Positions 52,660 through 62,148 of a stretch of 64,000 nucleotides of DNA are shown piece after piece; within the stretch, counting starts at the first letter, position 1; each line of letters begins with the position of its first letter. Both the position numbers and the translations under genes were made by a program. This stretch comes from Paraflavitalea sp966211765. Lineage in GTDB: Bacteria; Bacteroidota; Bacteroidia; Chitinophagales; Chitinophagaceae. The notes under the pieces were generated by a model. That model was not told the origin of the DNA, made no database searches, and saw only the letters and a program-made list of their open reading frames with translations. The stretch lies in contig CBIHOV010000008.1 of assembly GCA_966211765.1 (NCBI GenBank), positions 124,001 to 188,000 of the forward strand. Direction: 5' to 3'.

Positions 52660-53806
52660 GATTTGTTAGCACAAAAGTATTTTCTTCCTTTCTCCGTGGG
52701 TTACGAATACTTTCCAGCTGCAAGGTCAGTGTTACCACAAATACTTCCTCCTCGTTCATGATCTTCAGCACATGTTTGTCCGGATACAATAGCTGCAGGC
52801 GCTTGCGCACATTCTCAATGCCGATACCAAAATTAGGTCGTTGCGTTTGCTCTTTTGCCTTACCATTCATTAGCCGCATTTCCATCCTGTCTTCTTTCAG
52901 GTGGATCTGCAGGTTTAGCCAAGGCTGCTCCAGCATATTGCTGGTGCCGTGTTTAAAACAGTTTTCCACCAGGGGCAATAAAAGCAAGGGAGCAATATGC
53001 AATTGACCAGTATCTGTTGGAATGTCGAGGTGGATATCAAACCGTTCATCATACCTGATCTTCTCCAGCGTGATATAATCCCGGATCATGGTCAGCTCTT
53101 TCGATAAAGGCACCAGGGGCTGGTTGCATTCGTACAGCATAAAACGCAGCATGTCCGAAAGTCCCATCACCAATTGGGAAGCTACCGGCGCCACGCCCTG
53201 CGTATGCGAATAAATATTATTGAGGGTATTAAACAAGAAATGCGGATGCACCTGAGCTTTTAATAATTGTAATTGTGCCTCGGCATTCTCCTTTTGCAAT
53301 TGTAGGTTCCGTTGCTCTTTTACATACCAGTGCTTCATGAGCTTGATGGCTGCGGCCATACCGCCAATGGTGATAGCTCCGCGCAGCCCGGCTAGTAAAC
53401 CCAGGTAAAAATAAGGTTGTTTGCTTCTTGGAAAGAACGGCGCTTGTTCGGGCACTATCAAATTTCGTACAGGCTCAACAATAAACATGGAGATCAAAGC
53501 AGAAAGAGCTGCCGTGGCAAAAAATAAGACGATTACCCAGATACCGGTTGCCAGGTACTTATTCTTCAACAAATACCTGGGCAGCACAAAATACATCAGA
53601 GAATAAGCCAGGAATATATGGGCCAATAGAAAGATCGAGGACTCCACCATGGATATAGGGATCCTGTCAATATAGGAAGCTTTAACAGGCACCGGTGTAA
53701 AGGCATACAAAAAGCCCTGGAACAACCACCAGAATGTCCAGAATGCCAGGTGCCGCGGTATGCGGTACCGGGGTGAATCAGAAAATATAAATGGGTATTT
53801 GTTCAT
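52652..53806 (-). CDS. LytS-family sensor histidine kinase
   Basis: The 384-residue protein has about four transmembrane helices (around residues 22-40, 54-76, 85-110, 131-156), a short coiled coil (163-183), the phospho-acceptor segment VHPHFLFNTLNN with His189, the N-box LLPLVENCFKHG and the G-box FGIGIENVRKRL. It forms a two-component system with the LytTR regulator directly downstream. The signal is unknown; LytS relatives in Bacteroidota often answer membrane or cell-wall cues. Confidence 0.94.
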   Translation of the reverse strand: MNKYPFIFSDSPRYRIPRHLAFWTFWWLFQGFLYAFTPVPVKASYIDRIPISMVESSIFLLAHIFLAYSLMYFVLPRYLLKNKYLATGIWVIVLFFATAALSALISMFIVEPVRNLIVPEQAPFFPRSKQPYFYLGLLAGLRGAITIGGMAAAIKLMKHWYVKEQRNLQLQKENAEAQLQLLKAQVHPHFLFNTLNNIYSHTQGVAPVASQLVMGLSDMLRFMLYECNQPLVPLSKELTMIRDYITLEKIRYDERFDIHLDIPTDTGQLHIAPLLLLPLVENCFKHGTSNMLEQPWLNLQIHLKEDRMEMRLMNGKAKEQTQRPNFGIGIENVRKRLQLLYPDKHVLKIMNEEEVFVVTLTLQLESIRNPRRKEENTFVLTNHE

Positions 53807-53926
53807 AACCGCCTCCCCTAAAGATACACCAGCTTTTAAGGCCTGTTTACCCCGGCTATCCCAATATCGCCGGAAAGCGGGTTTTTGTCGACAAACATTT
53901 TTAGTCCCCAGCTGTTATAATCTACT

Positions 53927-54955
53927 ATGTCTTTGCAATTAAGCGTTTTAGATCAAACCCCCATCCGTCGCGGCAGCAATGCCGTGGAGGCCCTGCAGGA
54001 GTCTATCCAATTAGCTCGCCTGGCAGATCATCTTGGATATACCCGTTACTGGTTGTCCGAACACCACAATTCAGCTACCCTGGCTATGGCCGCCCCTGAA
54101 GTGCTGATAGCACGCCTGGCGGCAGAAACCAATTATATCCGCTTTGGCTCAGGTGGCATCATGCTGCCCAACCACAGCACTTTAAAAGTGGCCGAAAACT
54201 TCCGGTTGCTGGAAGCGCTCTATCCCAATCGCATTGACCTGGGACTGGGCCGTGCTCCGGGTGGAGACCGTATTTCGGCTCAACTGCTCAATCCTTCCAA
54301 TACATTCGATCCGCAGGAATACATCCGGCAGATCAGGGACCTGCAAAATTTCCTCACCGATACGCCGGCCGAGGGCAATGCAGAAGGTAAAGTAAGGGCC
54401 ATTCCTTACATTGACACAGTACCGGAATTGTGGATGTTGACCTCCAGCGGAGAAAGTGGTTACCTGGCAGCGCATGCGGGTATGGCTTTGTCGTTTGCCC
54501 AGTTCATCAATCCAATAGGGGGCGCCGCTGCTGTGGCCAGTTACAGACAACGTTTCCGTCCCTCTGCACAACTTTCCGCTCCCCAGGCCAATGTGGGCAT
54601 TTTTGCCTTTTGTTCGGATAGTGAACGTAAAGTGCAGGAAGTACAGGCGGTGATGGACTATCGGCTACTGAGTTTTGAAAAAGGTAAATACAATGAAATG
54701 CCCACCTATGAAATAGCGAAGGCTTACAACTATACGCCGGGTGAATGGCAGCGGGTTTTGTTCAACCGGGGCCGGATGGTGATTGGTACACCTGATGTTG
54801 TAAAGGAAAAAATTACAGCGCTGACCAATGAGTTTGATGTAGAGGAGGTCGTATTAGCCACTTTTGCTGAGCAGGCTGAAGACAGATTCCGCAGCTATGA
54901 ATTGTTCTCGGAAGTATTTGAGCTGGCGGAAAGACAAACCCGGCAGTTTGCCTGA
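53927..54955 (+). CDS. LLM-class flavin-dependent oxidoreductase
   Basis: The 342-residue protein has the luciferase-like monooxygenase fold: SVLDQTPIRRG at the start, TRYWLSEHHNS, FGSGGIMLPNHS, DLGLGRAPGGD and a C-terminal GTPDVVKEKI. It should use reduced FMN to oxidise an unknown small substrate. No flavin reductase is adjacent. The start lies divergent to the LytS gene, 120 bp away. Confidence 0.92.
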   Translation: MSLQLSVLDQTPIRRGSNAVEALQESIQLARLADHLGYTRYWLSEHHNSATLAMAAPEVLIARLAAETNYIRFGSGGIMLPNHSTLKVAENFRLLEALYPNRIDLGLGRAPGGDRISAQLLNPSNTFDPQEYIRQIRDLQNFLTDTPAEGNAEGKVRAIPYIDTVPELWMLTSSGESGYLAAHAGMALSFAQFINPIGGAAAVASYRQRFRPSAQLSAPQANVGIFAFCSDSERKVQEVQAVMDYRLLSFEKGKYNEMPTYEIAKAYNYTPGEWQRVLFNRGRMVIGTPDVVKEKITALTNEFDVEEVVLATFAEQAEDRFRSYELFSEVFELAERQTRQFA

Positions 54956-55017
54956 AACCAATTAAATGCAAAAGCAGGAAGCAGGAATGTATAACTCCCG
55001 GTTCCTGCTGTATAATA

Positions 55018-55200
55018 TTATCCCGCCTTCCTCGGAGTAGTATGCATCGTACCACCCTTTTTACCTGAAGTGACCGTTTTGTTAGGAATCATCGAAGAGC
55101 CTTTTGATTGAGCGCCTGATGATGTATTTTTGACTACCATTCCGGAAAGGGGCGCCGCTTTTTTAGGGGCTTTTCCTTTTTTTGTTTTTGACTTACCCAT
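55018..55200 (-). CDS. Small very basic protein
   Basis: The 60-residue protein is mostly Lys, Gly, Ser and Thr (MGKSKTKKGKAPKKAAPLS ... GKKGGTMHTTPRKAG), with no hydrophobic stretch. It is probably disordered and nucleic-acid binding, as in histone-like tails; this is inference. Codon choice and a clean ATG support it, but it is short. Confidence 0.6.
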   Translation of the reverse strand: MGKSKTKKGKAPKKAAPLSGMVVKNTSSGAQSKGSSMIPNKTVTSGKKGGTMHTTPRKAG

Positions 55201-55320
55201 ACTATAAAACTTGTTGTTATTGTAAACTAATGAAATATATTACAACAACGTGAATTTGTCCAAGATATTTTTGACAGTCAAGGGATGATTAAAAAAATTT
55301 AATAACCGGCCACACTAATT

Positions 55321-55548
55321 ATGGAATCGCTGCAACCCAACCCTGAACTACTTCTCAGCCTGGTAACAATGAAAATGCCTTTTGGCAAATACAAAGATAC
55401 CCTGCTTTGCAATCTACCTGTTTCCTACCTCGAATGGTTCCAGCGAAAAGGATTTCCCAAAGGAAAACTAGGCATGTTATTGCAAACAATGTATGAAATA
55501 CAAATGAACGGGCTTGCGTACCTGCTTGATCCATTGAAAAAAAGGTGA
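55321..55548 (+). CDS. DUF3820 family protein
   Basis: The 75-residue protein matches DUF3820 throughout: MPFGKYKDT near residue 18, LPVSYLEWF, GFPKGKLGMLL, MYEIQMNGLAYLLDPL. The family is a small putative nucleic-acid-binding or virulence-linked fold of unknown function. It converges with the gene at 55552, with only 3 bp between stops. Confidence 0.9.
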   Translation: MESLQPNPELLLSLVTMKMPFGKYKDTLLCNLPVSYLEWFQRKGFPKGKLGMLLQTMYEIQMNGLAYLLDPLKKR

Positions 55549-55551
55549 GAC

Positions 55552-55767
55552 CTAAGACGCCATATCCTGGTTATAAGATATGCTTTCTATAAACTGCTTC
55601 ACCTCTTCCTCACTTCTATTCATTTTTTTCGCCAGTCGTGCCAATAAAGCATCTTCGTGCCCGGCTTCATAAGCAAGGTCTTCATCGGTTAGCCCGATGA
55701 TCCTTTCCTTGATTTTTTCCTTTACTTCCTCCCAGGGACTGTGTAAAGTTAATTTGTTGTTTTTCAT
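55552..55767 (-). CDS. Small CsbD-like helical protein
   Basis: The 71-residue protein starts at the ATG at 55767 (MKNNKLTLHSPWEEVKEKIK); the upstream start would add a Cys-rich tail unlike the family. The order W-EEVKEKIKERI-GLTDEDLAYEAGHEDALLARLAKKM resembles CsbD-type general stress proteins common in Bacteroidota. It is helical and charged. Its function is unknown, with a stress role inferred. Confidence 0.7.
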   Translation of the reverse strand: MKNNKLTLHSPWEEVKEKIKERIIGLTDEDLAYEAGHEDALLARLAKKMNRSEEEVKQFIESISYNQDMAS

Positions 55768-55853
55768 ATTATACCTGCATGCAATACACAGGCCAGCCAA
55801 ATGTTTGACATTCAGGCGCTAAAAGTCAGGTGCTAGCTCTTAGTCAATAGCTC

Positions 55854-55963
55854 TTAGCTTTTAGGTATTAGCGAAAACAAAGGCGCAGGAAGCCTTAACA
55901 GCCCGGCATTAGCCATGGGCGAAGCAAAACTTGTCCAGCTCCGCTGGAGGCCCTAAAAGCTAA
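55854..55963. repeat. 12-bp inverted repeat in an AGCTTTTAG-rich gap
   Basis: TTAGCTTTTAGG (55854-55865) and CCTAAAAGCTAA (55952-55963) are perfect inverted copies 86 nt apart. Further copies of the motif CTCTTAG/CTAAAAG flank both sides from about 55818 to 55980. No open frame or transposase is present, so it may be a non-autonomous repeat element. Confidence 0.6.
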
Positions 55964-56046
55964 CTCCTAACAGCTAAAACCTGTTTTCTCAATGTGCATA
56001 ACCCATTCTTGTCCCATCAGAAAGTTTTTATCAAATTGCGGCGGAT

Positions 56047-58956
56047 ATGGACAACCAAAAGCCGGCACAGAAGACGATCATTATCACCGAACAATACAAA
56101 AAGCCACTGGAGATATCCGGACTGCTGCTGAACCTCGATCCGCGCAAGCAGGTGGGGTTTTATGTAGAAGCCGTAGTGGTGAAGGACCCCAAACAGCCGC
56201 AAAGCATTTCAAAACAACCCCTGCTCGAAAAAGTAGGCGTTAAAGGACTGAAGCCCACCCCCTATGCCTTACAAGCCATCCTAAAGCAATTAACAGGCAT
56301 AGCAGCAAAATACGAACAGGAAAAATGGCAGTCACGGTATAAGGAAGAAGCAATCACCTCCCCCGATCCCGAAACCTGGGTGAGGCATAAAATGTACCAC
56401 TATTTTTATAATGCCCTGCAACAGGTAAAGCCTTTTGCCACCCTGCTCAAATGGCATTATGAAACCATCGACGAACAACTGAGCACTACCCGGGTAGTGA
56501 GGCCCGGCAGCATCAGCAACTATAGCCCGGTAGTAAGTATACAACTGCTCCGCACGCCAACAGAAACCCTGCGCATGCTGGTATTGGTCAATATTAATGA
56601 AAACCTTTACCCGCTTACCGACTTCAAACGGCATGGATTCTTACTGAGGCATAAGAATGAGTTCTTCATGCTCAAGCCCGAAGATGCCATCCTCACAGAG
56701 CAATATCCCGAAGGGTTCTATGATGTACCTGCAGCAGGCGAGCAGGCCTTTCTGCAAAATCAGGTACCCGTATTGGAACAACAATATGCAGTAGATCGTA
56801 CCCTGCTGCAGCAATTGGAAACCATTGCAGTGGCGCCTCAGTGCAGAATACACCTCAGCGAGCTCAATGGCAGCTTTTTAATGATCCGCACCCGCTGGCA
56901 ATACGGCAACTTTGAACTGGAAAATGCAACTGCACCTACAGAAGAGATCAACTTGCCCGATGGCCGGTACAATATTGTCAAAGACCTCCAAGCAGAAAAA
57001 GAAGCACTTGATTTCATACAATCGCAGCACAAGAAATTCAGCCAGCAGAACAATGGTTACTTCTACCTGCCTTTTGCCGACGCAGAAAAGAGCCAGTGGT
57101 TTGTAAAATTCTACCGCAAGCTCAACGACCGCAATATGCCAGTGTATGGCATGGAGTCCATGCAACACTTCCGGTACAATGCCAACCGGCCGCAGATCCA
57201 GTTCACACAAAAAGGCAATAGCATTGACTGGTTCGACCTCACCGTGCATATTTCCTATGGCGACCAGACCATCACCCTGGCGGAATTACAGAAGGCCTTG
57301 CAAAACAAGCAACACTTTCTCCTGCTGAAAGATGGCACACTGGGTGAAATACCGGAAGAGTGGCAGGCACAATTTGGCTTGTTGCTCCAGATGGGAGAAA
57401 TTGAAAAAGATAAACTCCGTTTATCCAAACTGCACTGGACACTTACCGAAGACCTGGTGAAGAATGGCCAGCTTACTGTTCAGAACAATATAGAAACAAG
57501 CCGCCAGAAGTGGGAGCGCCTGCACCAGCAGGCCAATACCTATACCGTACCCTCCGCTATCCGCGCTACCCTGCGCGATTACCAGCAGGCAGGCTTCGCC
57601 TGGTTCTGCATGCTCGATGAAATGCAATGGGGTGGCTGTCTGGCCGATGATATGGGTCTTGGTAAAACCCTGCAAACGATCTCCTTCCTGCAGCATGTGC
57701 ACGATAAATACCCGGGCGAAACGCACCTGGTCATTTGCCCTACCTCCCTCATGTACAACTGGGAGAATGAGCTGAAGAAGTTTGCACCGGAACTGAGCTA
57801 TTTTATTTACCACGGCAGTGATCGAAAATCGGCCGATTGGAAAAACTATGATATCATCATCAGCAGTTACGGCAGTGTAAGGAATGATATAGAAACCATT
57901 AAGCAATTCACTTTTGGTTATATCGTGCTGGATGAAAGCCAGGTGATCAAAAATCCTTCTTCCCTCGTAGCTGCGGCCATGATGCAATTGCAAAGCCGCA
58001 ACCGGCTTATTCTGAGTGGTACACCCATTCAAAACAATACATTTGATCTCTTTGCCCAGATGCAATTCACCAATCCCGGCTTATTGGGCAGCCACCACTT
58101 CTTCAAAACCACCTTTGCAGTTCCGGTAGACAAGTATGGTGATACGGAGAAAACCCAACAGCTGCGTAAGCTTATTTATCCCTTTCTGCTTCGCAGAACA
58201 AAAGAGCAGGTGGCCAAAGACCTGCCGGCCAAAACAGAGATCACCTTATGGTGTGAGATGGGAGAAGAGCAACGCAAAGTGTATGAGGAGATCAAAAACT
58301 ATTACCGCGAACACCTGCTGGAAAGGATACAACAGGAAGGAATGGGCAAAAATACCATCCTGGTATTGGAGGGCTTAACAAGGTTGAGGCAGGTTTGTAA
58401 TTCACCCAAACTACTCAACGGCGGCAACAATGACCACACCGACGAATCTGTAAAACTGGAAGAGTTGTTGCGGGAGATAGAAAACAATACAGGTCGCCAC
58501 AAGGCCCTGGTGTTCTCTCAATTCACCGGCATGTTACAGCTGATCGCTACCGCCATGAAGGAACGCAATATTCCTTTCCTGTACCTGGATGGAAGTACCA
58601 AGGCAATTGACCGCCAGCACCTGGTAGAGCAATTCCAATCGGATGAAAACCTGCCTGTATTCCTCATCAGCCTCAAAGCCGGTGGGGTAGGTTTAACCCT
58701 TACCGCCGCCGATTACGTGTACCTGGTGGACCCCTGGTGGAATCCTGCCGCGGAGCAGCAGGCTATTGACCGTACCCATCGTATTGGACAACAGAATAAA
58801 GTATTCGCCTATAAAATGATCTGCAAAGACTCTGTAGAGGAAAAGATCCTGGCCCTTCAGCAACGCAAAAAAGCCCTGGCCGAAGAGCTAATTACAGAAG
58901 ATACCGGTTTTGTCAAGAACATGACGGCCGAGGATGTGGACTTCCTTTTTAGCTAA
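56047..58956 (+). CDS. SNF2-family DNA-dependent ATPase / helicase
   Basis: The 969-residue protein has about 500 residues of family-specific N-terminus, then the SNF2 core: LRDYQQAGFAWF, Walker A DDMGLGKTLQ (about residue 534), DESQVIKNPSS (DESQ in place of DEAH, about 626), LSGTPIQNN, then helicase C with KALVFSQFTGM, SLKAGGVGLTLTAADYV and DRTHRIGQ. It likely translocates on double-stranded DNA to move bound proteins; the bacterial roles of these proteins include transcription recycling (RapA) and defence. No nuclease or methylase is adjacent, so a defence role is not supported. Confidence 0.93.
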   Translation: MDNQKPAQKTIIITEQYKKPLEISGLLLNLDPRKQVGFYVEAVVVKDPKQPQSISKQPLLEKVGVKGLKPTPYALQAILKQLTGIAAKYEQEKWQSRYKEEAITSPDPETWVRHKMYHYFYNALQQVKPFATLLKWHYETIDEQLSTTRVVRPGSISNYSPVVSIQLLRTPTETLRMLVLVNINENLYPLTDFKRHGFLLRHKNEFFMLKPEDAILTEQYPEGFYDVPAAGEQAFLQNQVPVLEQQYAVDRTLLQQLETIAVAPQCRIHLSELNGSFLMIRTRWQYGNFELENATAPTEEINLPDGRYNIVKDLQAEKEALDFIQSQHKKFSQQNNGYFYLPFADAEKSQWFVKFYRKLNDRNMPVYGMESMQHFRYNANRPQIQFTQKGNSIDWFDLTVHISYGDQTITLAELQKALQNKQHFLLLKDGTLGEIPEEWQAQFGLLLQMGEIEKDKLRLSKLHWTLTEDLVKNGQLTVQNNIETSRQKWERLHQQANTYTVPSAIRATLRDYQQAGFAWFCMLDEMQWGGCLADDMGLGKTLQTISFLQHVHDKYPGETHLVICPTSLMYNWENELKKFAPELSYFIYHGSDRKSADWKNYDIIISSYGSVRNDIETIKQFTFGYIVLDESQVIKNPSSLVAAAMMQLQSRNRLILSGTPIQNNTFDLFAQMQFTNPGLLGSHHFFKTTFAVPVDKYGDTEKTQQLRKLIYPFLLRRTKEQVAKDLPAKTEITLWCEMGEEQRKVYEEIKNYYREHLLERIQQEGMGKNTILVLEGLTRLRQVCNSPKLLNGGNNDHTDESVKLEELLREIENNTGRHKALVFSQFTGMLQLIATAMKERNIPFLYLDGSTKAIDRQHLVEQFQSDENLPVFLISLKAGGVGLTLTAADYVYLVDPWWNPAAEQQAIDRTHRIGQQNKVFAYKMICKDSVEEKILALQQRKKALAEELITEDTGFVKNMTAEDVDFLFS

Positions 58957-59034
58957 TTTCTACTTCAAGAACGCTTATAAGCATTTGACATTCATAGTCT
59001 AATGCGGGCATCCTGCACCCAAAAAAATGCTCCG

Positions 59035-59189
59035 AATTGCACTGGCTTTTAAGCCATTCATGCCGGATGCATGCTAACTAGCCTGATAATGTGCCTATTA
59101 TAGGGGGATAAAAAACACCCGTATTTTCTCCGAATTGCACTGTACAGGCTATCTCAGTGCAATTCCCAGGCTATTGCAGTGCAATTACC
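59035..59189. repeat. Four AATTGCACTG copies, two in each orientation, including a 22-bp tandem duplication
   Basis: AATTGCACTG occurs at 59035-59044 and 59133-59142; its reverse complement CAGTGCAATT occurs at 59155-59164 and 59177-59186. The last two sit in a 22-bp tandem duplication (59146-59167, 59168-59189) beginning AGGCTAT. Each of the first two is preceded by TCCG. Confidence 0.8.
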
Positions 59190-59286
59190 CAAGGCGAAAA
59201 CGGCCATTACACTACAATATGGCCCAGATTAGACCGTCCCCCAATCACATTACGATAGAATAGGCATAGTGCCGGAACTTATGCAA

Positions 59287-59325
59287 AAAGGGTGAGCCGC
59301 CTTGGAAAGACGACCCACCCTTTTC
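59287..59325. repeat. Imperfect hairpin repeat, copy 3, acting as a terminator in the convergent gap
   Basis: AAAAGGGTGAGCCGCC and ACGACCCACCCTTTT form an imperfect stem with a T run on the plus strand and an A run on the left that gives T on the minus strand. The core 59291-59319 is the third copy of the hairpin at 20980 and 37439. It probably terminates SNF2 transcripts and, in the other direction, EEP operon transcripts. Confidence 0.75.
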
Positions 59326-59434
59326 TTAGGTTATTGCCTGGTTATATTAAAACAGAGATCAAACAGGGACCAAACTCGGACAAAAGGCGCATTTCATGCC
59401 TGTTTAGTTTGTCTTTGTATATACAACATGAACA

Positions 59435-60268
59435 CTACTTCAGCGTCACATCTACCACTACAGGGAAGTGATCAGAAGGGAACTTGCCAAAATAGCTATC
59501 CGTCAGTATGCCCCATCTTTTTACCGAAAACTGCTTAGTCACAAAAATGTGATCAATGATAGCAGTGCTGCTGGGCGTTCTGAAGCTGTTGAAGGAGCCA
59601 TTATTCGCATAAGGCTTCTTCACTGACAGGTAGGTGTCGGCCAGTACTTCAGAGGTCGCAATTGCCTGGTACCACTGGCTATTGTGATCACCGTTAAAGT
59701 CGCCGGTAAGCAGCACAGGGTTGGTGCCTGCTATCGTTTTTATCTTTTCCAGGATCAGCTTGCTGCTTTCCTGCCTGGCCTTTACACCCTGGTGATCATA
59801 ATGCACATTGAATACAAAAAACTTCTTTTTGCTTTTTGCATCCTGCAATTGCAGCCAGGAACAGATGCGGTTAAGCCGGGCATCCCAACCGGGACCGGGC
59901 TTCTCTGGTGTCTCAGACAACCAGAAATCTCCTTTGGCCAAAACCTTGTATTTGTCTCTTTTATAAAAGATGGCAGAATGCTCGCCTTTGGCTTGTCCGT
60001 CATCACGACCTAAGCCATACCAGGCATAATCGGGCAGGTTGGCGCTCAGGGTATCTATCTGGTGCCTTAATCCTTCCTGTGTACCAAAAATGTCGAAGTC
60101 GTGGAACTGAACCAGGGCGGTGATGATGGGGTACCTGCTTGTCCAGAGATTGCCGCTATCACCTTTATTGTCATAGCGGAGATTGTAAGAGGCAATGCGT
60201 ATGTCCTGTGCATTGGCCTGGGTAACGAATAAAATAATTACAATGAGAATAGCTTTGATCTGTTTCAT
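59435..60268 (-). CDS. Secreted endonuclease/exonuclease/phosphatase (EEP) family hydrolase
   Basis: The ATG at 60268 begins a clean signal peptide (MKQIKAILIVIILFVTQANAQ), giving 277 residues; an upstream ATG at 60292 would put eight polar residues in front. The EEP fold is marked by IASYNLRYD, FDIFGTQEG, FNVHYDHQG, LLTGDFNGDH and PSDHFPVVVDV (catalytic Asp-His at the end). The family covers DNases, sphingomyelinases and inositol phosphatases. As last gene after SusC and SusD, it should act on the cargo of that uptake system, which would then contain a phosphodiester or phosphomonoester. Confidence 0.9.
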   Translation of the reverse strand: MKQIKAILIVIILFVTQANAQDIRIASYNLRYDNKGDSGNLWTSRYPIITALVQFHDFDIFGTQEGLRHQIDTLSANLPDYAWYGLGRDDGQAKGEHSAIFYKRDKYKVLAKGDFWLSETPEKPGPGWDARLNRICSWLQLQDAKSKKKFFVFNVHYDHQGVKARQESSKLILEKIKTIAGTNPVLLTGDFNGDHNSQWYQAIATSEVLADTYLSVKKPYANNGSFNSFRTPSSTAIIDHIFVTKQFSVKRWGILTDSYFGKFPSDHFPVVVDVTLK

Positions 60269-60319
60269 ACTGTAGGCTGGAATTTGGTGCAACTTATATT
60301 TTTTTAGTAAGCCTGAATG

Positions 60320-62101
60320 CTAATCCCATCCTGGATTTTGGCCCAGTTTAGGATTCATTTGACGGTCTGCTTCGGGAATGGGGTACAGGTAATGTTTGTC
60401 TTCCCATACCCGCTTGATATTATTCAACCAGGTCAGTTCTCCGTACGTGTCATTGGACAAGCGCTGAGGGTTGGCCACACCGCTCACTTGTTCTGCCACA
60501 TTGATATAAGTAACGCCTGCTACCTGTGTGGCCGGTTTTACTTTGTAGAAGAACACATCATTTTTGCCATCACCATTCAGGTCCATGGGTACATCGAGAG
60601 CCGGTACGTAAAAGCCATTCCACTCCTGCTTGAGCAGCTCACCACGTTTCCAGCGTACCAGGTCATAAAAGCGCAGGCCTTCCAGCGCCAGCTCAATACC
60701 CCGCTCGCGACGTACTTCCAGTAATACAGCATTCAGGCCCGGAAAGTATTTTGTTTGCAGGTAAGCATCAGCCACGGTGGGCAGCACATCGGTATTGCCG
60801 GTAATACCTGCTCTTTTGCGCAATGCTCCAACCGTTTTCTTCCAGTCGTCTGCAGTAATAGTGCCCAATTCTGCTTTAGCTTCTGCAAAGTTTAACAGCA
60901 CTTCTGCAAAGCGGATCATAGAAATAGAATTGTCGTTGCGCGTACCGCCATCAAAATAGGTATCATCCAGGCACCACTTGATGGGCTGGTATCCGGTGTA
61001 GGTATAAGAGAATACAGGAGGCGCAGCTTCCGGTTTGTCGGCATTGATACGCTTGTAGTCGCCCATGCGGATGGTTTGCTGCAGGCGCAAGTCACGGCCT
61101 TTTACTTCATCTACAAAAGGCAAGGTCTCGTAACCAGCCTTACCGGTGAAGGGCGTTCCGTCAATATTGAGGTAAGTATTGACAAAAGTGCGGGTGAAGC
61201 TAATGCGCGCGCCATAGGTAGCACTCGTCCAATACCAGTTGGCATCATTGAATACGCTCAGGGCTGCATCAGACACCGCAGACATAATGATCTCATTGGT
61301 GACTGGTGCTTTGTTGATGAATAACTGACGGTATGATTTGTCTGTGCCATTGGCGGTATTCAAACTAAAACCACCGTCCTTCATTACCTTTTCAGCAGCA
61401 TTGGCAGCCTCCGTAAGCCATTTGTCAATAGTGCCTTCCAGCCCCTTGGCCAATCCATCTTTGTGGTACCTTCTGAAAGTGCCTTCAAACAAACAAACCC
61501 TTGATTTGAATGCATAGGCCACATACTTTGTTACCAGGCTCCTTGTTTTGTCGTCTGTTGCTTTAATGTTTTCACAGGCATAATCCAGGTCGGCCAATAC
61601 AGAGTCCATTACTTTGAGGCGGCTATCCCTTCCATTGAAAAGGTCCTTGTCATTCACCGGCATGGTTTTGCTGATCCAGGGGACATCTCCAAAGCGTTTT
61701 ACTTTATCGAAGTAAAAGAAGGCCCTGAAAAAGCGCGCCAGGCCAATATAGTTCCTGCGTACGTCTTCGGGTATCTTTGGATTGGTGCAATTCTCAATGA
61801 AGTAGTTGATATTGCGCAACTGTGTCCAGGTCCAACCAGTGCTTTGGCGGGAATTAAAACCTCCCTCCCTTAAAAAATCAGGTGCTTGTGTGCGCGCACC
61901 GTAATCACTCATTTCATCTCCCCGGTGAATAGCATTGGCATCGGGCAGTATATCATAAAAAGAGTAAGCATACAATTCCAATCCCTTTTCACTACTAAAG
62001 ACAGCATCTTTTGAAGCTGTTGCTTCCGGCAACTGGTCCAGCTTATTGCAGCCGGCTATCAGTCCGCCTGCTAATAATATCCATAAAAATTTTTGTTTCA
62101 T
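60320..62101 (-). CDS. SusD/RagB family nutrient-binding lipoprotein
   Basis: The 593-residue protein has a lipoprotein signal peptide (LIAGC). TPR-like helices (residues 30-220) and a SusD C-terminal region with RFAEVLLNFAEAKAELG, VRRERGIELALEGLRFYDLVRW and YLYPIPEADRQMNPKLGQNPGW at the end match the family. It forms the surface lid that delivers ligand to SusC. It starts 47 bp after the susC stop and is followed by the EEP hydrolase gene, so the three form an operon. Confidence 0.94.
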   Translation of the reverse strand: MKQKFLWILLAGGLIAGCNKLDQLPEATASKDAVFSSEKGLELYAYSFYDILPDANAIHRGDEMSDYGARTQAPDFLREGGFNSRQSTGWTWTQLRNINYFIENCTNPKIPEDVRRNYIGLARFFRAFFYFDKVKRFGDVPWISKTMPVNDKDLFNGRDSRLKVMDSVLADLDYACENIKATDDKTRSLVTKYVAYAFKSRVCLFEGTFRRYHKDGLAKGLEGTIDKWLTEAANAAEKVMKDGGFSLNTANGTDKSYRQLFINKAPVTNEIIMSAVSDAALSVFNDANWYWTSATYGARISFTRTFVNTYLNIDGTPFTGKAGYETLPFVDEVKGRDLRLQQTIRMGDYKRINADKPEAAPPVFSYTYTGYQPIKWCLDDTYFDGGTRNDNSISMIRFAEVLLNFAEAKAELGTITADDWKKTVGALRKRAGITGNTDVLPTVADAYLQTKYFPGLNAVLLEVRRERGIELALEGLRFYDLVRWKRGELLKQEWNGFYVPALDVPMDLNGDGKNDVFFYKVKPATQVAGVTYINVAEQVSGVANPQRLSNDTYGELTWLNNIKRVWEDKHYLYPIPEADRQMNPKLGQNPGWD

Positions 62102-62148
62102 ATACTTAAGAATAGATAATTAAACATTCATGTTTTATTCACAATTGA

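Larger units (their letters stand above)
58957..59434. other. Non-coding gap between SNF2 and EEP hydrolase genes
   Basis: About 480 bp without a credible gene. It contains the four-copy AATTGCACTG arrangement and the hairpin repeat listed separately. Both flanking genes end here (convergent). Confidence 0.7.

Noticed and set aside
55801..56046. CRISPR-like or tRNA-like structure in the AGCTTTTAG repeat gap
   Set aside because: The repeats are irregularly spaced, inverted and not separated by uniform spacers; no clover-leaf or CCA end is present.
56047..58956. SNF2 helicase as part of a phage-defence system (for example DISARM- or Zorya-like)
   Set aside because: No methyltransferase, nuclease, phospholipase or other partner gene is next to it. 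The neighbours are stress or uptake genes.
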